The notes beneath the pieces are model-generated. The model was not told where the DNA came from and did no database searches. It saw only the letters and a program-made list of their open reading frames with translations. A stretch of 10,486 nucleotides of DNA. Origin: Planctomycetes bacterium UBA4800. GTDB lineage: Bacteria; Planctomycetota; UBA8108; UBA8890; UBA8898. Position 1 is the first letter of the stretch. Each line of letters opens with the position of its first letter. Shown here in pieces: positions 1 through 6,028 of this stretch. The position numbers and the translations under genes are program-made. The stretch covers positions 12,849 to 23,334 of the forward strand of contig DHGK01000355.1 in assembly GCA_002402755.1 (NCBI GenBank), in the 5' to 3' direction.

Positions 1-1980
1 GGCGATCTCTTCCCGCCGGTGCAGGTCGGCGCCGGGATTCTCGGGCCGGAATCGGCCCGGGCGGCGGTCGATCCGGCGAGCAACGCCTTCATCGTTTTTC
101 AGGGCCGCGATGATCCCGCCGCGCGCATGCAGGTTTTCTGCGGGCTCTCGCTGGACGGATTCGCGACCCTCCAGACGATCTCGGTCGAGGGATGCGACTG
201 CCGGAATCCGTCCATCGGGATCGGACAGCTCGGCGCCGTGCACCTCGTGTTCGAGGCGCGGTCGTCAGCCGGCGAGGTCCTGTACTACCTCACGAACAAG
301 GGCGGCCCGTTTCAGGCGCCGCAGCGCCTGACGAGCACCAGCGGCGTCTCGGAGCGCTGCGGGTCGATCTCGGTCGATGCCTCGGGCGGCATCAGGGTGG
401 TGTGGGAGGAATACGACGGCGCGGCGTCCCGCGTCATGTACGCGATCAGGGGCGAGCCCGCGGCCGTGCTCGCGGAGAATGCAGCTCGGCCGGCCGCCTA
501 TCTCTCGGTCCAGAGCGCGCGGCTGCACGTGCTGTTTCTGCGGGACGGCGGCCTCTGGTACGTGCGCGAGGGATCGGCGGCGGCGCTGATCGCGGAGGGA
601 ATGCCGGCCGATTCCCGCTACGACGTCGTGACCGCGACCGGCAACGACGTTCCGCACATCGTCTTCACGACCGAGGCCGGCGTCTGGTACACGGCGCGTG
701 CGGACGGCGCGTTCAGCGCTCCCGTGCTCCTGGGGGCGGGCGCCCGCGAGCCGTGCATCCGCAGGCTGCCGGACGATGCCGTCGCCTGCACGTACATCGC
801 GGGGGGCGATGTGCGGCGGAGGGTGAACCGCGGCGGGGGATTCGAGGCCGAGGAGAATCTCGATCCGACGGCCGCGGTCGAGACCGAGGCCGTCTGCGCG
901 TACGACGGCGCCGGTTTCTTTCACCTCGTCGCCGCGGCCGACGGCGTTGTGTGGTACCGGAACGACATCCCGCCGCCCGCGGCCGCCTTCTCCTGCGACA
1001 AGACCTTCGGCGAGGCGCCGCTCGCCGTGCAGTTTACGGACGAGAGCACGGGGCCGATCCGCAGCCGTGTCTGGGAGTTCGGGGACGGGGGCACGAGCGT
1101 CGAGCGCAATCCGGCGCACCTGTACGCGGCTCCCGGGAAGTACGCGGTGGCGCTGGCGGTCGTCGGGCCGGGCGGCAGCGCGCGGGTCGTACGGGAGAAC
1201 TGCATCGAGGTCGCGGCGCCGCGGAATCGCCTGTCGATTCCGGACATCAAGGTCTGGCCCGGCGCGGGCCTGGTGCGCCACCCGGTGCTCGCGGAGCATC
1301 GCGACCCGATCCAGGCATGCCAGGTGGCGGTTGCCTTCCGCGACGACTACCTGACGGGCGTTCACGCATCGCTTGCGGGCACGGCGCTCGAGACCCTGAA
1401 ACCCGAGTTCGTGGCGGAGTCCGTCACGGACGCCGGCGGCGGCGAGAAGTATCTCGTGCTCGGCGTCATCATCGACGTCGATCCGCCGTTCGACGGCCGC
1501 ATGCTGCCCGCCGCGCCCGCCGCGCGGGCGCTCCTGTACCTCGAATACGGCGTGGCGTTCTGGGCGCCGCTCGACGTGCGCATTCCCATCGAGCTTCGCA
1601 ACGGCATCGGCGCCCCGCCGATCGACAACGTGCTGACGATCGCGGGGGCCGCGAGCGTGTGGCCCGCGCTCGCGGGCGGGAGCGCCGCGACGGCGCCGCG
1701 GCCGGCGTGCCCGTTCACGCGCGGCGACGGCAACTTCGACCGCGTCGTCGACATTGCCGACGCGATCTTCGTGCTGGGCTACCTCTTCGCGCATGCCGCG
1801 ACGCCGTGCTGCCTCGATGCGACCGACGCCAACGACTCCGGAAGCGTCGACATCGGCGACGCGATCTATGTCCTGACCTATCTCTTCGGGAACGGGTCGA
1901 TGCCCGCCTACCCGTTTCCCGACCGCGGCATCGATCCGACCGCCGACGGCCTGCCGGAGTGCGTCTGTCCGGCGCGGTAG
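1..1980 (+). CDS. Secreted dockerin protein: propeller-like repeats, PKD, cohesin-like domain, dockerin (5' end missing)
   Basis: The frame is open back to base 1, so the N-terminus and any signal peptide lie outside the window; the in-frame GTG at 19 is probably internal. Numbering from base 1, residues about 1-320 carry six aromatic repeat units (VLYYL at 93, VMYAI at 145, LWYVR at 185, VWYTA at 228, VRRRV at 271, VVWYR at 316), spaced 40-52 residues like beta-propeller blades. A PKD domain follows (about 324-405, WEFGDGG at 358-364), then a beta-rich segment (about 411-560) resembling the cohesin-like domain placed before dockerins in planctomycete proteins. The C-terminus (572-659) is a type I dockerin-like module with EF-hand loops at 576-587 (Asp/Asn/Asp/Asp/Asp at 1,3,5,9,12) and 609-620. 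Cysteines flank the loops (CC between them, CVC near the end). The likely role is an extracellular or cell-surface binding protein; no catalytic residues are recognised and the ligand is unknown. It converges on the next gene, with 15 bases between stop codons. Confidence 0.85.
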   Translation, partial: GDLFPPVQVGAGILGPESARAAVDPASNAFIVFQGRDDPAARMQVFCGLSLDGFATLQTISVEGCDCRNPSIGIGQLGAVHLVFEARSSAGEVLYYLTNKGGPFQAPQRLTSTSGVSERCGSISVDASGGIRVVWEEYDGAASRVMYAIRGEPAAVLAENAARPAAYLSVQSARLHVLFLRDGGLWYVREGSAAALIAEGMPADSRYDVVTATGNDVPHIVFTTEAGVWYTARADGAFSAPVLLGAGAREPCIRRLPDDAVACTYIAGGDVRRRVNRGGGFEAEENLDPTAAVETEAVCAYDGAGFFHLVAAADGVVWYRNDIPPPAAAFSCDKTFGEAPLAVQFTDESTGPIRSRVWEFGDGGTSVERNPAHLYAAPGKYAVALAVVGPGGSARVVRENCIEVAAPRNRLSIPDIKVWPGAGLVRHPVLAEHRDPIQACQVAVAFRDDYLTGVHASLAGTALETLKPEFVAESVTDAGGGEKYLVLGVIIDVDPPFDGRMLPAAPAARALLYLEYGVAFWAPLDVRIPIELRNGIGAPPIDNVLTIAGAASVWPALAGGSAATAPRPACPFTRGDGNFDRVVDIADAIFVLGYLFAHAATPCCLDATDANDSGSVDIGDAIYVLTYLFGNGSMPAYPFPDRGIDPTADGLPECVCPAR

Positions 1981-1993
1981 CCGCGGCCGCCGG
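1969..1993. terminator. Possible bidirectional hairpin between convergent stops
   Basis: CCGGCG at 1969-1974 is complementary to CGCCGG at 1988-1993. A competing inner stem, CGCGG/CCGCG (1973-1977 with 1981-1985), has the TAG stop codon as its loop. Both sit exactly between two convergent genes, where a shared terminator is expected. There is no T tract on either strand and the region is very GC-rich, so chance pairing is possible. Confidence 0.3.
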
Positions 1994-1995
1994 CG

Positions 1996-3663
1996 TCACT
2001 CCAGCAGCATCTCCCCCCAGCTCTTGACGATGTTCCTGCGGATCTCCTCCTTGACCGCGATGTCGAGGTGGTCGGCGACGGCGTAGTCATCCGTGAGGAC
2101 GGGAGCGTCGGGCACGCCCGCCAGGAGCGATGTCTGGTCGCGCAGGGATCGCATCGCCTCCTTGTGGAAGTCATCGGCGGGATCGTGGGCGTCCAGATGC
2201 GGGACGACGATGCGCAGGATGCCGTCCGGGCGCCGCGCGCCGGGATCGCCCGACGCGAGCAGGTACACGTTGTGGGCGATCGCCGTCGCCTCCTGCGAGA
2301 AGACCTGCACGTGCGGGAAGAGCGGCGGGCCGCCCCGCGGCTCTCCGAGCGTCCGGACGAGCGCCGCGAGGAGCCGCGAGCGCGGGCCCCTGATGCTGCC
2401 GAAGACGTTCATCGCGAGCGCGCCGCCGGGGGCCAGGATTCGCTTGAGCTCGGCGAACATCTCGTGCGTCAGGAGATGGCCCGGCGTGTTGTCGCCCAGG
2501 AACGTGTCCACGATGATCGCATCGAACGGCGGGGCGTCCGGCCCGACCCGGTAGGTTGAGACCCACGTGCGCGCATCCTCGATGACGATGGTGAACTCCT
2601 CGGGCGGGAAATCGAACCAGCGGGCCGCGATGTCGACCATCGCGGGGTTGATCTCGACGACGACGAAGTTCGCGCGCGTGCGCGCCGGATCGTCGTCCGG
2701 CCGGGCGATGAGCGGCTTGAGCATTGCCGGCACGAAGCCCGCGCCGAGGCCGAGGACGAGCACGCGCTCAAGGCGCGGCGCGTGCGCCAGCACGAGGTCG
2801 CACAGCGCGTAGGGGAACACGGCCGCCGGAATCCTGCGGGCCGGCTCGTAGCTTCCCTGGGTGAGGCCGTCGTTCAGGAGAAAGCGCCGGTGCCACTGCT
2901 CGTTGACCGGCGTGCCGAGGTCGACGACCGAGATCGTGCCGTAGAAGCCGTTGCGCTGCTCGAGCGTGCGCCATTCGACCAGCGTCGTCAGCGTGCCGCG
3001 GGGCAGGGCGCCGGCCGACCGCCAGGCGATGAAGATTGCGATGCCGAGCACGATCGCGGCGCCGCACACCGGCAGGACCCGCGTGCGGAAGAAGCCGAAG
3101 TACAGGGCCGCGAGCACGGCGAGCGCCGCGGCGCACATGACGAGCGTCGTCACGTTGCTGAAGTTCGGCAGGAAGAGAAAGCCCGCGCCCACGGTCCCGA
3201 CGAAGCTTCCCAGGGTCGAGATCGCGTAGAGCCGCCCGACGACGCTGCCCAGCCTGCCGAATTCCGCGGCGCAGAGCTTGACGCTGTACGGCGCCACGGT
3301 GCCGAGCAGGAAGAGCGGCGGGCCGAACAGGATCGTCGCGGTGGCCAGCGCGCCCCAGGCGAGATTGAAGCGGACGCCCCAGAGCAGGACCGGCCGCCTG
3401 AGGAGGAGGATGAGCAGGAGCAGCACGCCGGCGCCGAAGATCAGGCCGTAGAGCAGGTCCGCGCGGGGGAACCGGTCGGCGAGCCAGCCGCCCGTCCGGT
3501 AGCCGATGGCGAGGCTGACGAGCGTCACGGTGATCAGGGCGGTCCAGACGTAGAGCCCGGTGCCGAAGCACGGCGCCATGAGGCGCGTGCCCAGCAGCTC
3601 GACCACCATGATGATCGCGCCGGTGAAGAAGTTGGTGATGTACAGGAACGTGATCAGTCGCAT
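1996..3663 (-). CDS. Membrane-fused spermidine-synthase-like protein
   Basis: This 555-residue protein has the layout of the family often annotated as fused MFS/spermidine synthase. Residues 1-215 contain about seven hydrophobic segments (near 4-28, 38-60, 70-88, 101-124, 141-165, 171-190, 196-214), with the family-typical GTVAPYSVKL at 121-130 and GRLYAISTLGSFVG at 143-156. Residues about 228-500 form a Rossmann-type spermidine synthase/methyltransferase domain: NDG plus Gln (264-269, matching LDGxxQ), nucleotide loop LGLGAG (304-309), acidic Glu337, EDA (362-364) and Asp386 in IIVD. The classical GGGDG loop is GLGAG here, and the DExxYHE segment is not recognisable. The fold and probable binding of S-adenosylmethionine or its decarboxylated form are supported, but aminopropyl transfer is not. 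The ATG at 3663 has GAGGAG 11 bases upstream (3675-3680). The gene starts 34 bases after the macro-domain gene in the same direction, so co-transcription is likely. It may act at the membrane on a polyamine-like or other small substrate. Confidence 0.85.
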   Translation of the reverse strand: MRLITFLYITNFFTGAIIMVVELLGTRLMAPCFGTGLYVWTALITVTLVSLAIGYRTGGWLADRFPRADLLYGLIFGAGVLLLLILLLRRPVLLWGVRFNLAWGALATATILFGPPLFLLGTVAPYSVKLCAAEFGRLGSVVGRLYAISTLGSFVGTVGAGFLFLPNFSNVTTLVMCAAALAVLAALYFGFFRTRVLPVCGAAIVLGIAIFIAWRSAGALPRGTLTTLVEWRTLEQRNGFYGTISVVDLGTPVNEQWHRRFLLNDGLTQGSYEPARRIPAAVFPYALCDLVLAHAPRLERVLVLGLGAGFVPAMLKPLIARPDDDPARTRANFVVVEINPAMVDIAARWFDFPPEEFTIVIEDARTWVSTYRVGPDAPPFDAIIVDTFLGDNTPGHLLTHEMFAELKRILAPGGALAMNVFGSIRGPRSRLLAALVRTLGEPRGGPPLFPHVQVFSQEATAIAHNVYLLASGDPGARRPDGILRIVVPHLDAHDPADDFHKEAMRSLRDQTSLLAGVPDAPVLTDDYAVADHLDIAVKEEIRRNIVKSWGEMLLE

Positions 3664-3697
3664 GCTGTCGGGGACTCCTCAACGCGGCGCCGCGGCC

Positions 3698-4303
3698 TCA
3701 CTCAGCATCCTTCTGGAGCTTTCTGAGGTCCTTCTCGCGGCGGATGGCCTTGGAGAGATTGTCAACGCGGCGCGGCTTGTCCCGGTACACGGCGCGGATG
3801 CCGTACCTGACCTGGCGCGCGGCCGCGTACGCCGTGACGCCGCCCTCCAGCAGCGCCTGCAGGGGGAACGCAATGGTGCGCAGGTTGAGCGCGGGGTTCT
3901 TCTTCACGGCGAGCATGACGCCGCGCGCCGCGAGGTAGATGTTCACCGTGGCGCTCAGATGGGCGGTCCCGGCGCGCGCGATGGGCGCCGCGATGATGCA
4001 GGGCGGCGCGGGCCGCCCGGTCGGCAGGATCTCCGCCTCGCCGACGAGCAGCTCGCCGTCGTGCGCCTCGGCGATGCGGCGCCGGAGCTCGTCCTGGAGG
4101 CCGAACCCGAGCGTGTCCGCCACGCGGAGGCGGAAGCCGCTGTCGAAGAACCCGAAGGAGTTGTGGGGGACGACGAGCGCGTCGCAGGCGACCGCCAGCG
4201 GATCGTCCGCGACGGTCTCGACGTAGGGAAACTCGCGGAACAGGTAGCGGACGAGTTCCTCGGCGTCGGGGGGGACGCAGACGATGAACTTCATTGGTTC
4301 CAT
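3698..4303 (-). CDS. Macro-domain protein (divergent Appr-1''-p-processing-like family)
   Basis: This 201-residue protein matches a bacterial macro-domain family. DALVVPHNSFGFFDSG (41-56) corresponds to the ADP-ribose-contacting D-A-I-V-N-x-x-N-x-x-x-x-x-x-G-G segment, GELLVGEAEILPTG (83-96) to the middle strand, and TIAFPLQALLEGGVTAYAAA (143-162) to the C-terminal FP..x..G..P...AA segment. Known macro domains bind or hydrolyse ADP-ribose and related nucleotides. In this protein the glycine-rich phosphate loop (GTG or STG after the FP strand) reads ALLEGG, and the second Gly of the Gly-Gly pair is replaced (DSG), so activity may differ or be lost. The C-terminal tail (about 173-201) is strongly charged. 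The ATG at 4303 is preferred because GGAGG (4309-4313) lies 5 bases before it; an alternative ATG is at 4294. No signal peptide or membrane segment is seen, so it should be cytoplasmic. It heads a probable two-gene operon with the spermidine-synthase-like gene and is divergent from the deoxyribosyltransferase-like gene. Confidence 0.8.
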   Translation of the reverse strand: MEPMKFIVCVPPDAEELVRYLFREFPYVETVADDPLAVACDALVVPHNSFGFFDSGFRLRVADTLGFGLQDELRRRIAEAHDGELLVGEAEILPTGRPAPPCIIAAPIARAGTAHLSATVNIYLAARGVMLAVKKNPALNLRTIAFPLQALLEGGVTAYAAARQVRYGIRAVYRDKPRRVDNLSKAIRREKDLRKLQKDAE

Positions 4304-4307
4304 GGGC

Positions 4308-4322
4308 GCCTCCGCAGGAGGC
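4308..4322 (-). promoter_or_regulatory. Hairpin pairing with the ribosome-binding site of the macro gene
   Basis: GCCTCC at 4308-4313 and GGAGGC at 4317-4322 form a perfect 6-bp stem with a 3-base loop. On the minus-strand mRNA, the arm nearest the ATG contains the GGAGG ribosome-binding site 5 bases before the start, and the other arm (GCCUCC) resembles anti-Shine-Dalgarno sequence. If both arms are transcribed, the site would be masked. If transcription starts from the extended -10 at 4325-4333, most of the upstream arm would be missing from the message. Confidence 0.4.
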
Positions 4323-4324
4323 CC

Positions 4325-4333
4325 ATCGTAGCA
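4325..4333 (-). promoter_or_regulatory. Candidate extended -10 promoter for the macro/spermidine-synthase-like operon
   Basis: Read on the minus strand, this is TGC followed by TACGAT, matching TGn-TAnnnT of extended -10 sigma70-type promoters (4 of 6 in the hexamer). No good -35 is seen at the usual distance, which extended -10 promoters tolerate. Transcription would begin near 4318, leaving a leader of about 15 bases that includes the ribosome-binding site. Confidence 0.35.
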
Positions 4334-4363
4334 TCAACGCCGCGCCGGCACCAGCCGGGCGGC

Positions 4364-4391
4364 TTGCAAACGCGCAGGCCGCAGGTAAGAT
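4364..4391 (+). promoter_or_regulatory. Candidate sigma70-type promoter for the deoxyribosyltransferase-like/tyrA operon
   Basis: TTGCAA (4364-4369, 4 of 6 matches to TTGACA) and TAAGAT (4386-4391, 4 of 6 to TATAAT) are separated by 16 bases. This is the most AT-rich patch in an otherwise extremely GC-rich divergent region. A start near 4398 would give a leader of about 65 bases containing the hairpin at 4405-4436. Confidence 0.4.
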
Positions 4392-4404
4392 TACGGTGCG
4401 CATC

Positions 4405-4436
4405 GCCGCGGCCGGCGGGCGGACCGCGGCCGCGGC
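4405..4436 (+). promoter_or_regulatory. Strong GC hairpin in the leader of the deoxyribosyltransferase-like/tyrA operon
   Basis: GCCGCGGCC (4405-4413) is a perfect reverse complement of GGCCGCGGC (4428-4436): a 9-bp all-G/C stem with a 14-base loop. It lies between the candidate promoter and the ribosome-binding site at 4447-4454. There is no U tract, so it is not a typical intrinsic terminator, and no leader peptide rich in Tyr or Phe codons was seen. It could affect translation or message stability, or be a by-product of GC-rich composition. Confidence 0.35.
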
Positions 4437-4446
4437 TGCGCGGCGT

Positions 4447-4454
4447 GGAAGGAG
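4447..4454 (+). promoter_or_regulatory. Ribosome-binding site that fixes a GTG start
   Basis: GGAAGGAG lies 9 bases before the GTG at 4464. No other start codon in that frame is as well placed, so this site supports GTG as the start of the deoxyribosyltransferase-like gene. Confidence 0.7.
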
Positions 4455-4463
4455 ACCGGCGCG

Positions 4464-4889
4464 GTGCTCACGATCTACCTCTGCGGGCCCATCATGGACG
4501 AGAAGGACGGCGAGGCGCGGCAATGGCGCGATATCGCCGCGGGGGCGCTGGCCGGGGAGTTCGCGCTCCTCGATCCCATGCGGCGGAACTTCAAGGACCG
4601 CGAGGTCGACAGCGCGAACGAGATCGTGGAGTTCGATCTGCAGGACGTGCGCAGCGCGGATCTCCTGCTCGTCAACTACTCCAAGCCCAGCATCGGCACG
4701 GCGATGGAGGTCTTCTACGCCGCGCACGACCTCGGGAAGTTCGTCATCGCCTTCTCGCCGTACTCGTACAAGGACTCGAGCCCCTGGATGGTGCGGTTCT
4801 GCACGAAGATCCTGCCGTCGCTGGAGAGCGCGATCGAGTACATCCGGGCGCACTTCTCCGCCGATTCGCGCGGGAGGGGGGCGCCGTGA
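4464..4889 (+). CDS. Nucleoside 2-deoxyribosyltransferase-like protein
   Basis: This 141-residue protein has the pattern of the nucleoside 2-deoxyribosyltransferase superfamily: IYLCGPIM (4-11) at the first strand, an EIVEFDLQDVRSADLLLVN stretch (53-71) with the conserved acidic and A-D residues, and GTAMEVFYA (78-86). Glu82 is the candidate catalytic nucleophile. The C-terminal SPWMVRF...SLESAIEYI region also fits the family. Members transfer deoxyribose between bases or hydrolyse the N-glycosidic bond of (deoxy)nucleosides or their 5'-monophosphates. Which reaction applies here cannot be told, and a specialised nucleotide hydrolase of the DNPH1/Rcl type is a real alternative. Length is near the usual 140-160 residues. 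It should be cytoplasmic. The start is GTG with a strong ribosome-binding site 9 bases upstream. Its TGA (4887-4889) overlaps the tyrA start, so the two are co-transcribed and probably translationally coupled. It is divergent from the macro-domain gene. Confidence 0.8.
   Translation: MLTIYLCGPIMDEKDGEARQWRDIAAGALAGEFALLDPMRRNFKDREVDSANEIVEFDLQDVRSADLLLVNYSKPSIGTAMEVFYAAHDLGKFVIAFSPYSYKDSSPWMVRFCTKILPSLESAIEYIRAHFSADSRGRGAP
4873..4877 (+). promoter_or_regulatory. Ribosome-binding site of tyrA with two adjacent start codons
   Basis: GGAGG inside the end of the preceding gene lies 8 bases before an in-frame GTG (4886) and 11 bases before an in-frame ATG (4889). Starting at GTG would give a 4-base overlap with the upstream stop; starting at ATG gives a 1-base overlap. 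ATG is chosen on codon strength, but spacing slightly favours GTG. Confidence 0.55.
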
Positions 4890-5992
4890 TGGCGGCGCGG
4901 CCCCCGGCGGTGTGCATCGCGGGCGTCGGGCTCATCGGCGGGTCGCTCGGGCTGGCGCTTCGCAGGTCGGGCAGGGTCCGGGAAGTCGTCGGCGTGTCGC
5001 GCCCGGAGACGATCGCGGCGGCGCGGGCCGTCGGCGCGATCGACCGCGGCTGCGCCTACGATGATCTCGAACAGGCGGCGTCGGCGTGCGATGTGATCGT
5101 GCTTGCGACGCCGATCCGCCGCATCATCGAGCTCATCACGCGGCTGTCGCGCGCGGCGCTCCCGCCCGGCACGATCGTGACCGACGTGGGCAGCACGAAG
5201 GCCCTGATCCTCGAGGGCGCGGAGGCGCTGCTGCCGCCCGAGGCGGTGTTCATCGGCGGCCACCCCATGGCGGGGGCCGAGAAGGCCGGCATCGGCGCCG
5301 CGGATCCGTTTCTCTTCCAGAACGCGTACTACGTGCTGTGCCCCTCGCGCCGCGCGCCGGAGGCGGCGACCCGGAGCCTCGGGGGGCTGCTCGAGTCGAT
5401 CGGCGCGCGGGTGCTCGTCATGGACGCACAGGTCCACGATCGCACCGTCGCGGCCGTGAGCCATCTGCCGCATCTGCTCGCGGTTGCGCTGGTCAACTTC
5501 GTGGCGGGCATGGACTCGGGCCACGCGCTGGAGCTTGCCGCGGGCGGTTTCAGGGACATGACGAGGATCGCGTCGAGCCCCTTCGGCGTGTGGAAGGACA
5601 TCATCGAGACAAACCTGCCCGCCATCGCGCGGACGCTGCGCGCGTTCGGCGAGACGCTCGGCGCCTGCGCCGACGACCTGGAGGCGGGCGCGCTCGGCGA
5701 GGCGTTCGAGCACGCCGCGCGTACGCGCGCCCTCATTCCGCGCGACACGAAGGGTTTCCTGCGGCCGCTGGCGGAGCTCCTGGTCGTGGTCGAGGACAGG
5801 CCCGGCATGATCGCGCGCATCGCGCGCCCCCTGGCCGATGCCGGCATCAACATCCAGGACATCGAGGTCCTGAAGGTGCGCGAGGGGGAGGGCGGCACCC
5901 TCAGGCTCGCGTTCAAGGACCGCGCTGCGAGCGAGCGCGCGCGGGCGATGCTCGCGGCCGAGGGGTTCGATGCGAGGCACCGCGACGGGTGA
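4889..5992 (+). CDS. tyrA: Prephenate dehydrogenase with C-terminal ACT domain
   Basis: This 367-residue protein would oxidatively decarboxylate prephenate to 4-hydroxyphenylpyruvate with NAD(P)+, the committed step of tyrosine synthesis. Visible motifs are the dinucleotide fold GVGLIGGSLG (12-21), LATP (72-75), DVGSTK (99-104), GGHPMAG (123-129), HD (183-184), SHLPHL (191-196) and GGFRDMTRIASS (219-230), all typical of prephenate/arogenate dehydrogenases. The C-terminal region (about 296-360), with DRPGM (303-307) and GINIQDIEV (319-327), is an ACT domain, usually the site of feedback control by tyrosine. No chorismate mutase or EPSP synthase fusion is present. Arogenate rather than prephenate as substrate cannot be excluded. 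It is the second gene of a pair with the deoxyribosyltransferase-like gene, overlapping its stop, and it converges on recJ with a 36-base gap. Confidence 0.93.
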   Translation: MAARPPAVCIAGVGLIGGSLGLALRRSGRVREVVGVSRPETIAAARAVGAIDRGCAYDDLEQAASACDVIVLATPIRRIIELITRLSRAALPPGTIVTDVGSTKALILEGAEALLPPEAVFIGGHPMAGAEKAGIGAADPFLFQNAYYVLCPSRRAPEAATRSLGGLLESIGARVLVMDAQVHDRTVAAVSHLPHLLAVALVNFVAGMDSGHALELAAGGFRDMTRIASSPFGVWKDIIETNLPAIARTLRAFGETLGACADDLEAGALGEAFEHAARTRALIPRDTKGFLRPLAELLVVVEDRPGMIARIARPLADAGINIQDIEVLKVREGEGGTLRLAFKDRAASERARAMLAAEGFDARHRDG

Positions 5993-6028
5993 GCGCGCGC
6001 CGCCGCCGCACGGGCCGCGCCGGCCGGC
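5993..6028. other. Convergent tyrA/recJ spacer
   Basis: These 36 bases are almost entirely G and C and separate two convergent stop codons. Only short stems can be drawn (for example GGCC at 6013-6016 with GGCC at 6022-6025), and there is no T tract, so no terminator can be called with confidence. Confidence 0.4.

Noticed and set aside
19..21. GTG at 19 as the start of the dockerin gene
   Set aside because: The frame is open to base 1, no ribosome-binding site is visible in the few bases before it, and the propeller-like repeats appear already under way.
265..1794. Long open frame on the minus strand opposite the dockerin gene
   Set aside because: Its translation is Arg/Ala-rich with no recognisable motif, and the plus frame shows PKD and dockerin motifs. 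High GC leaves antisense frames open by chance.
192..2027. Long plus-strand open frame overlapping the dockerin gene
   Set aside because: It is an Arg-rich shifted-frame product without domains; the true frame is well supported by motifs.
3560..4888. N-terminal extension of tyrA back to 3560
   Set aside because: The frame is open, but it runs antisense over the macro gene and across the deoxyribosyltransferase-like gene, and its sequence is low-complexity. The dinucleotide-binding fold starts right after 4889, where a ribosome-binding site is present.
4715..5980. Minus-strand open frame opposite tyrA
   Set aside because: It is Arg/Asp/Ala-rich without motifs and lies opposite a gene with complete family signatures.
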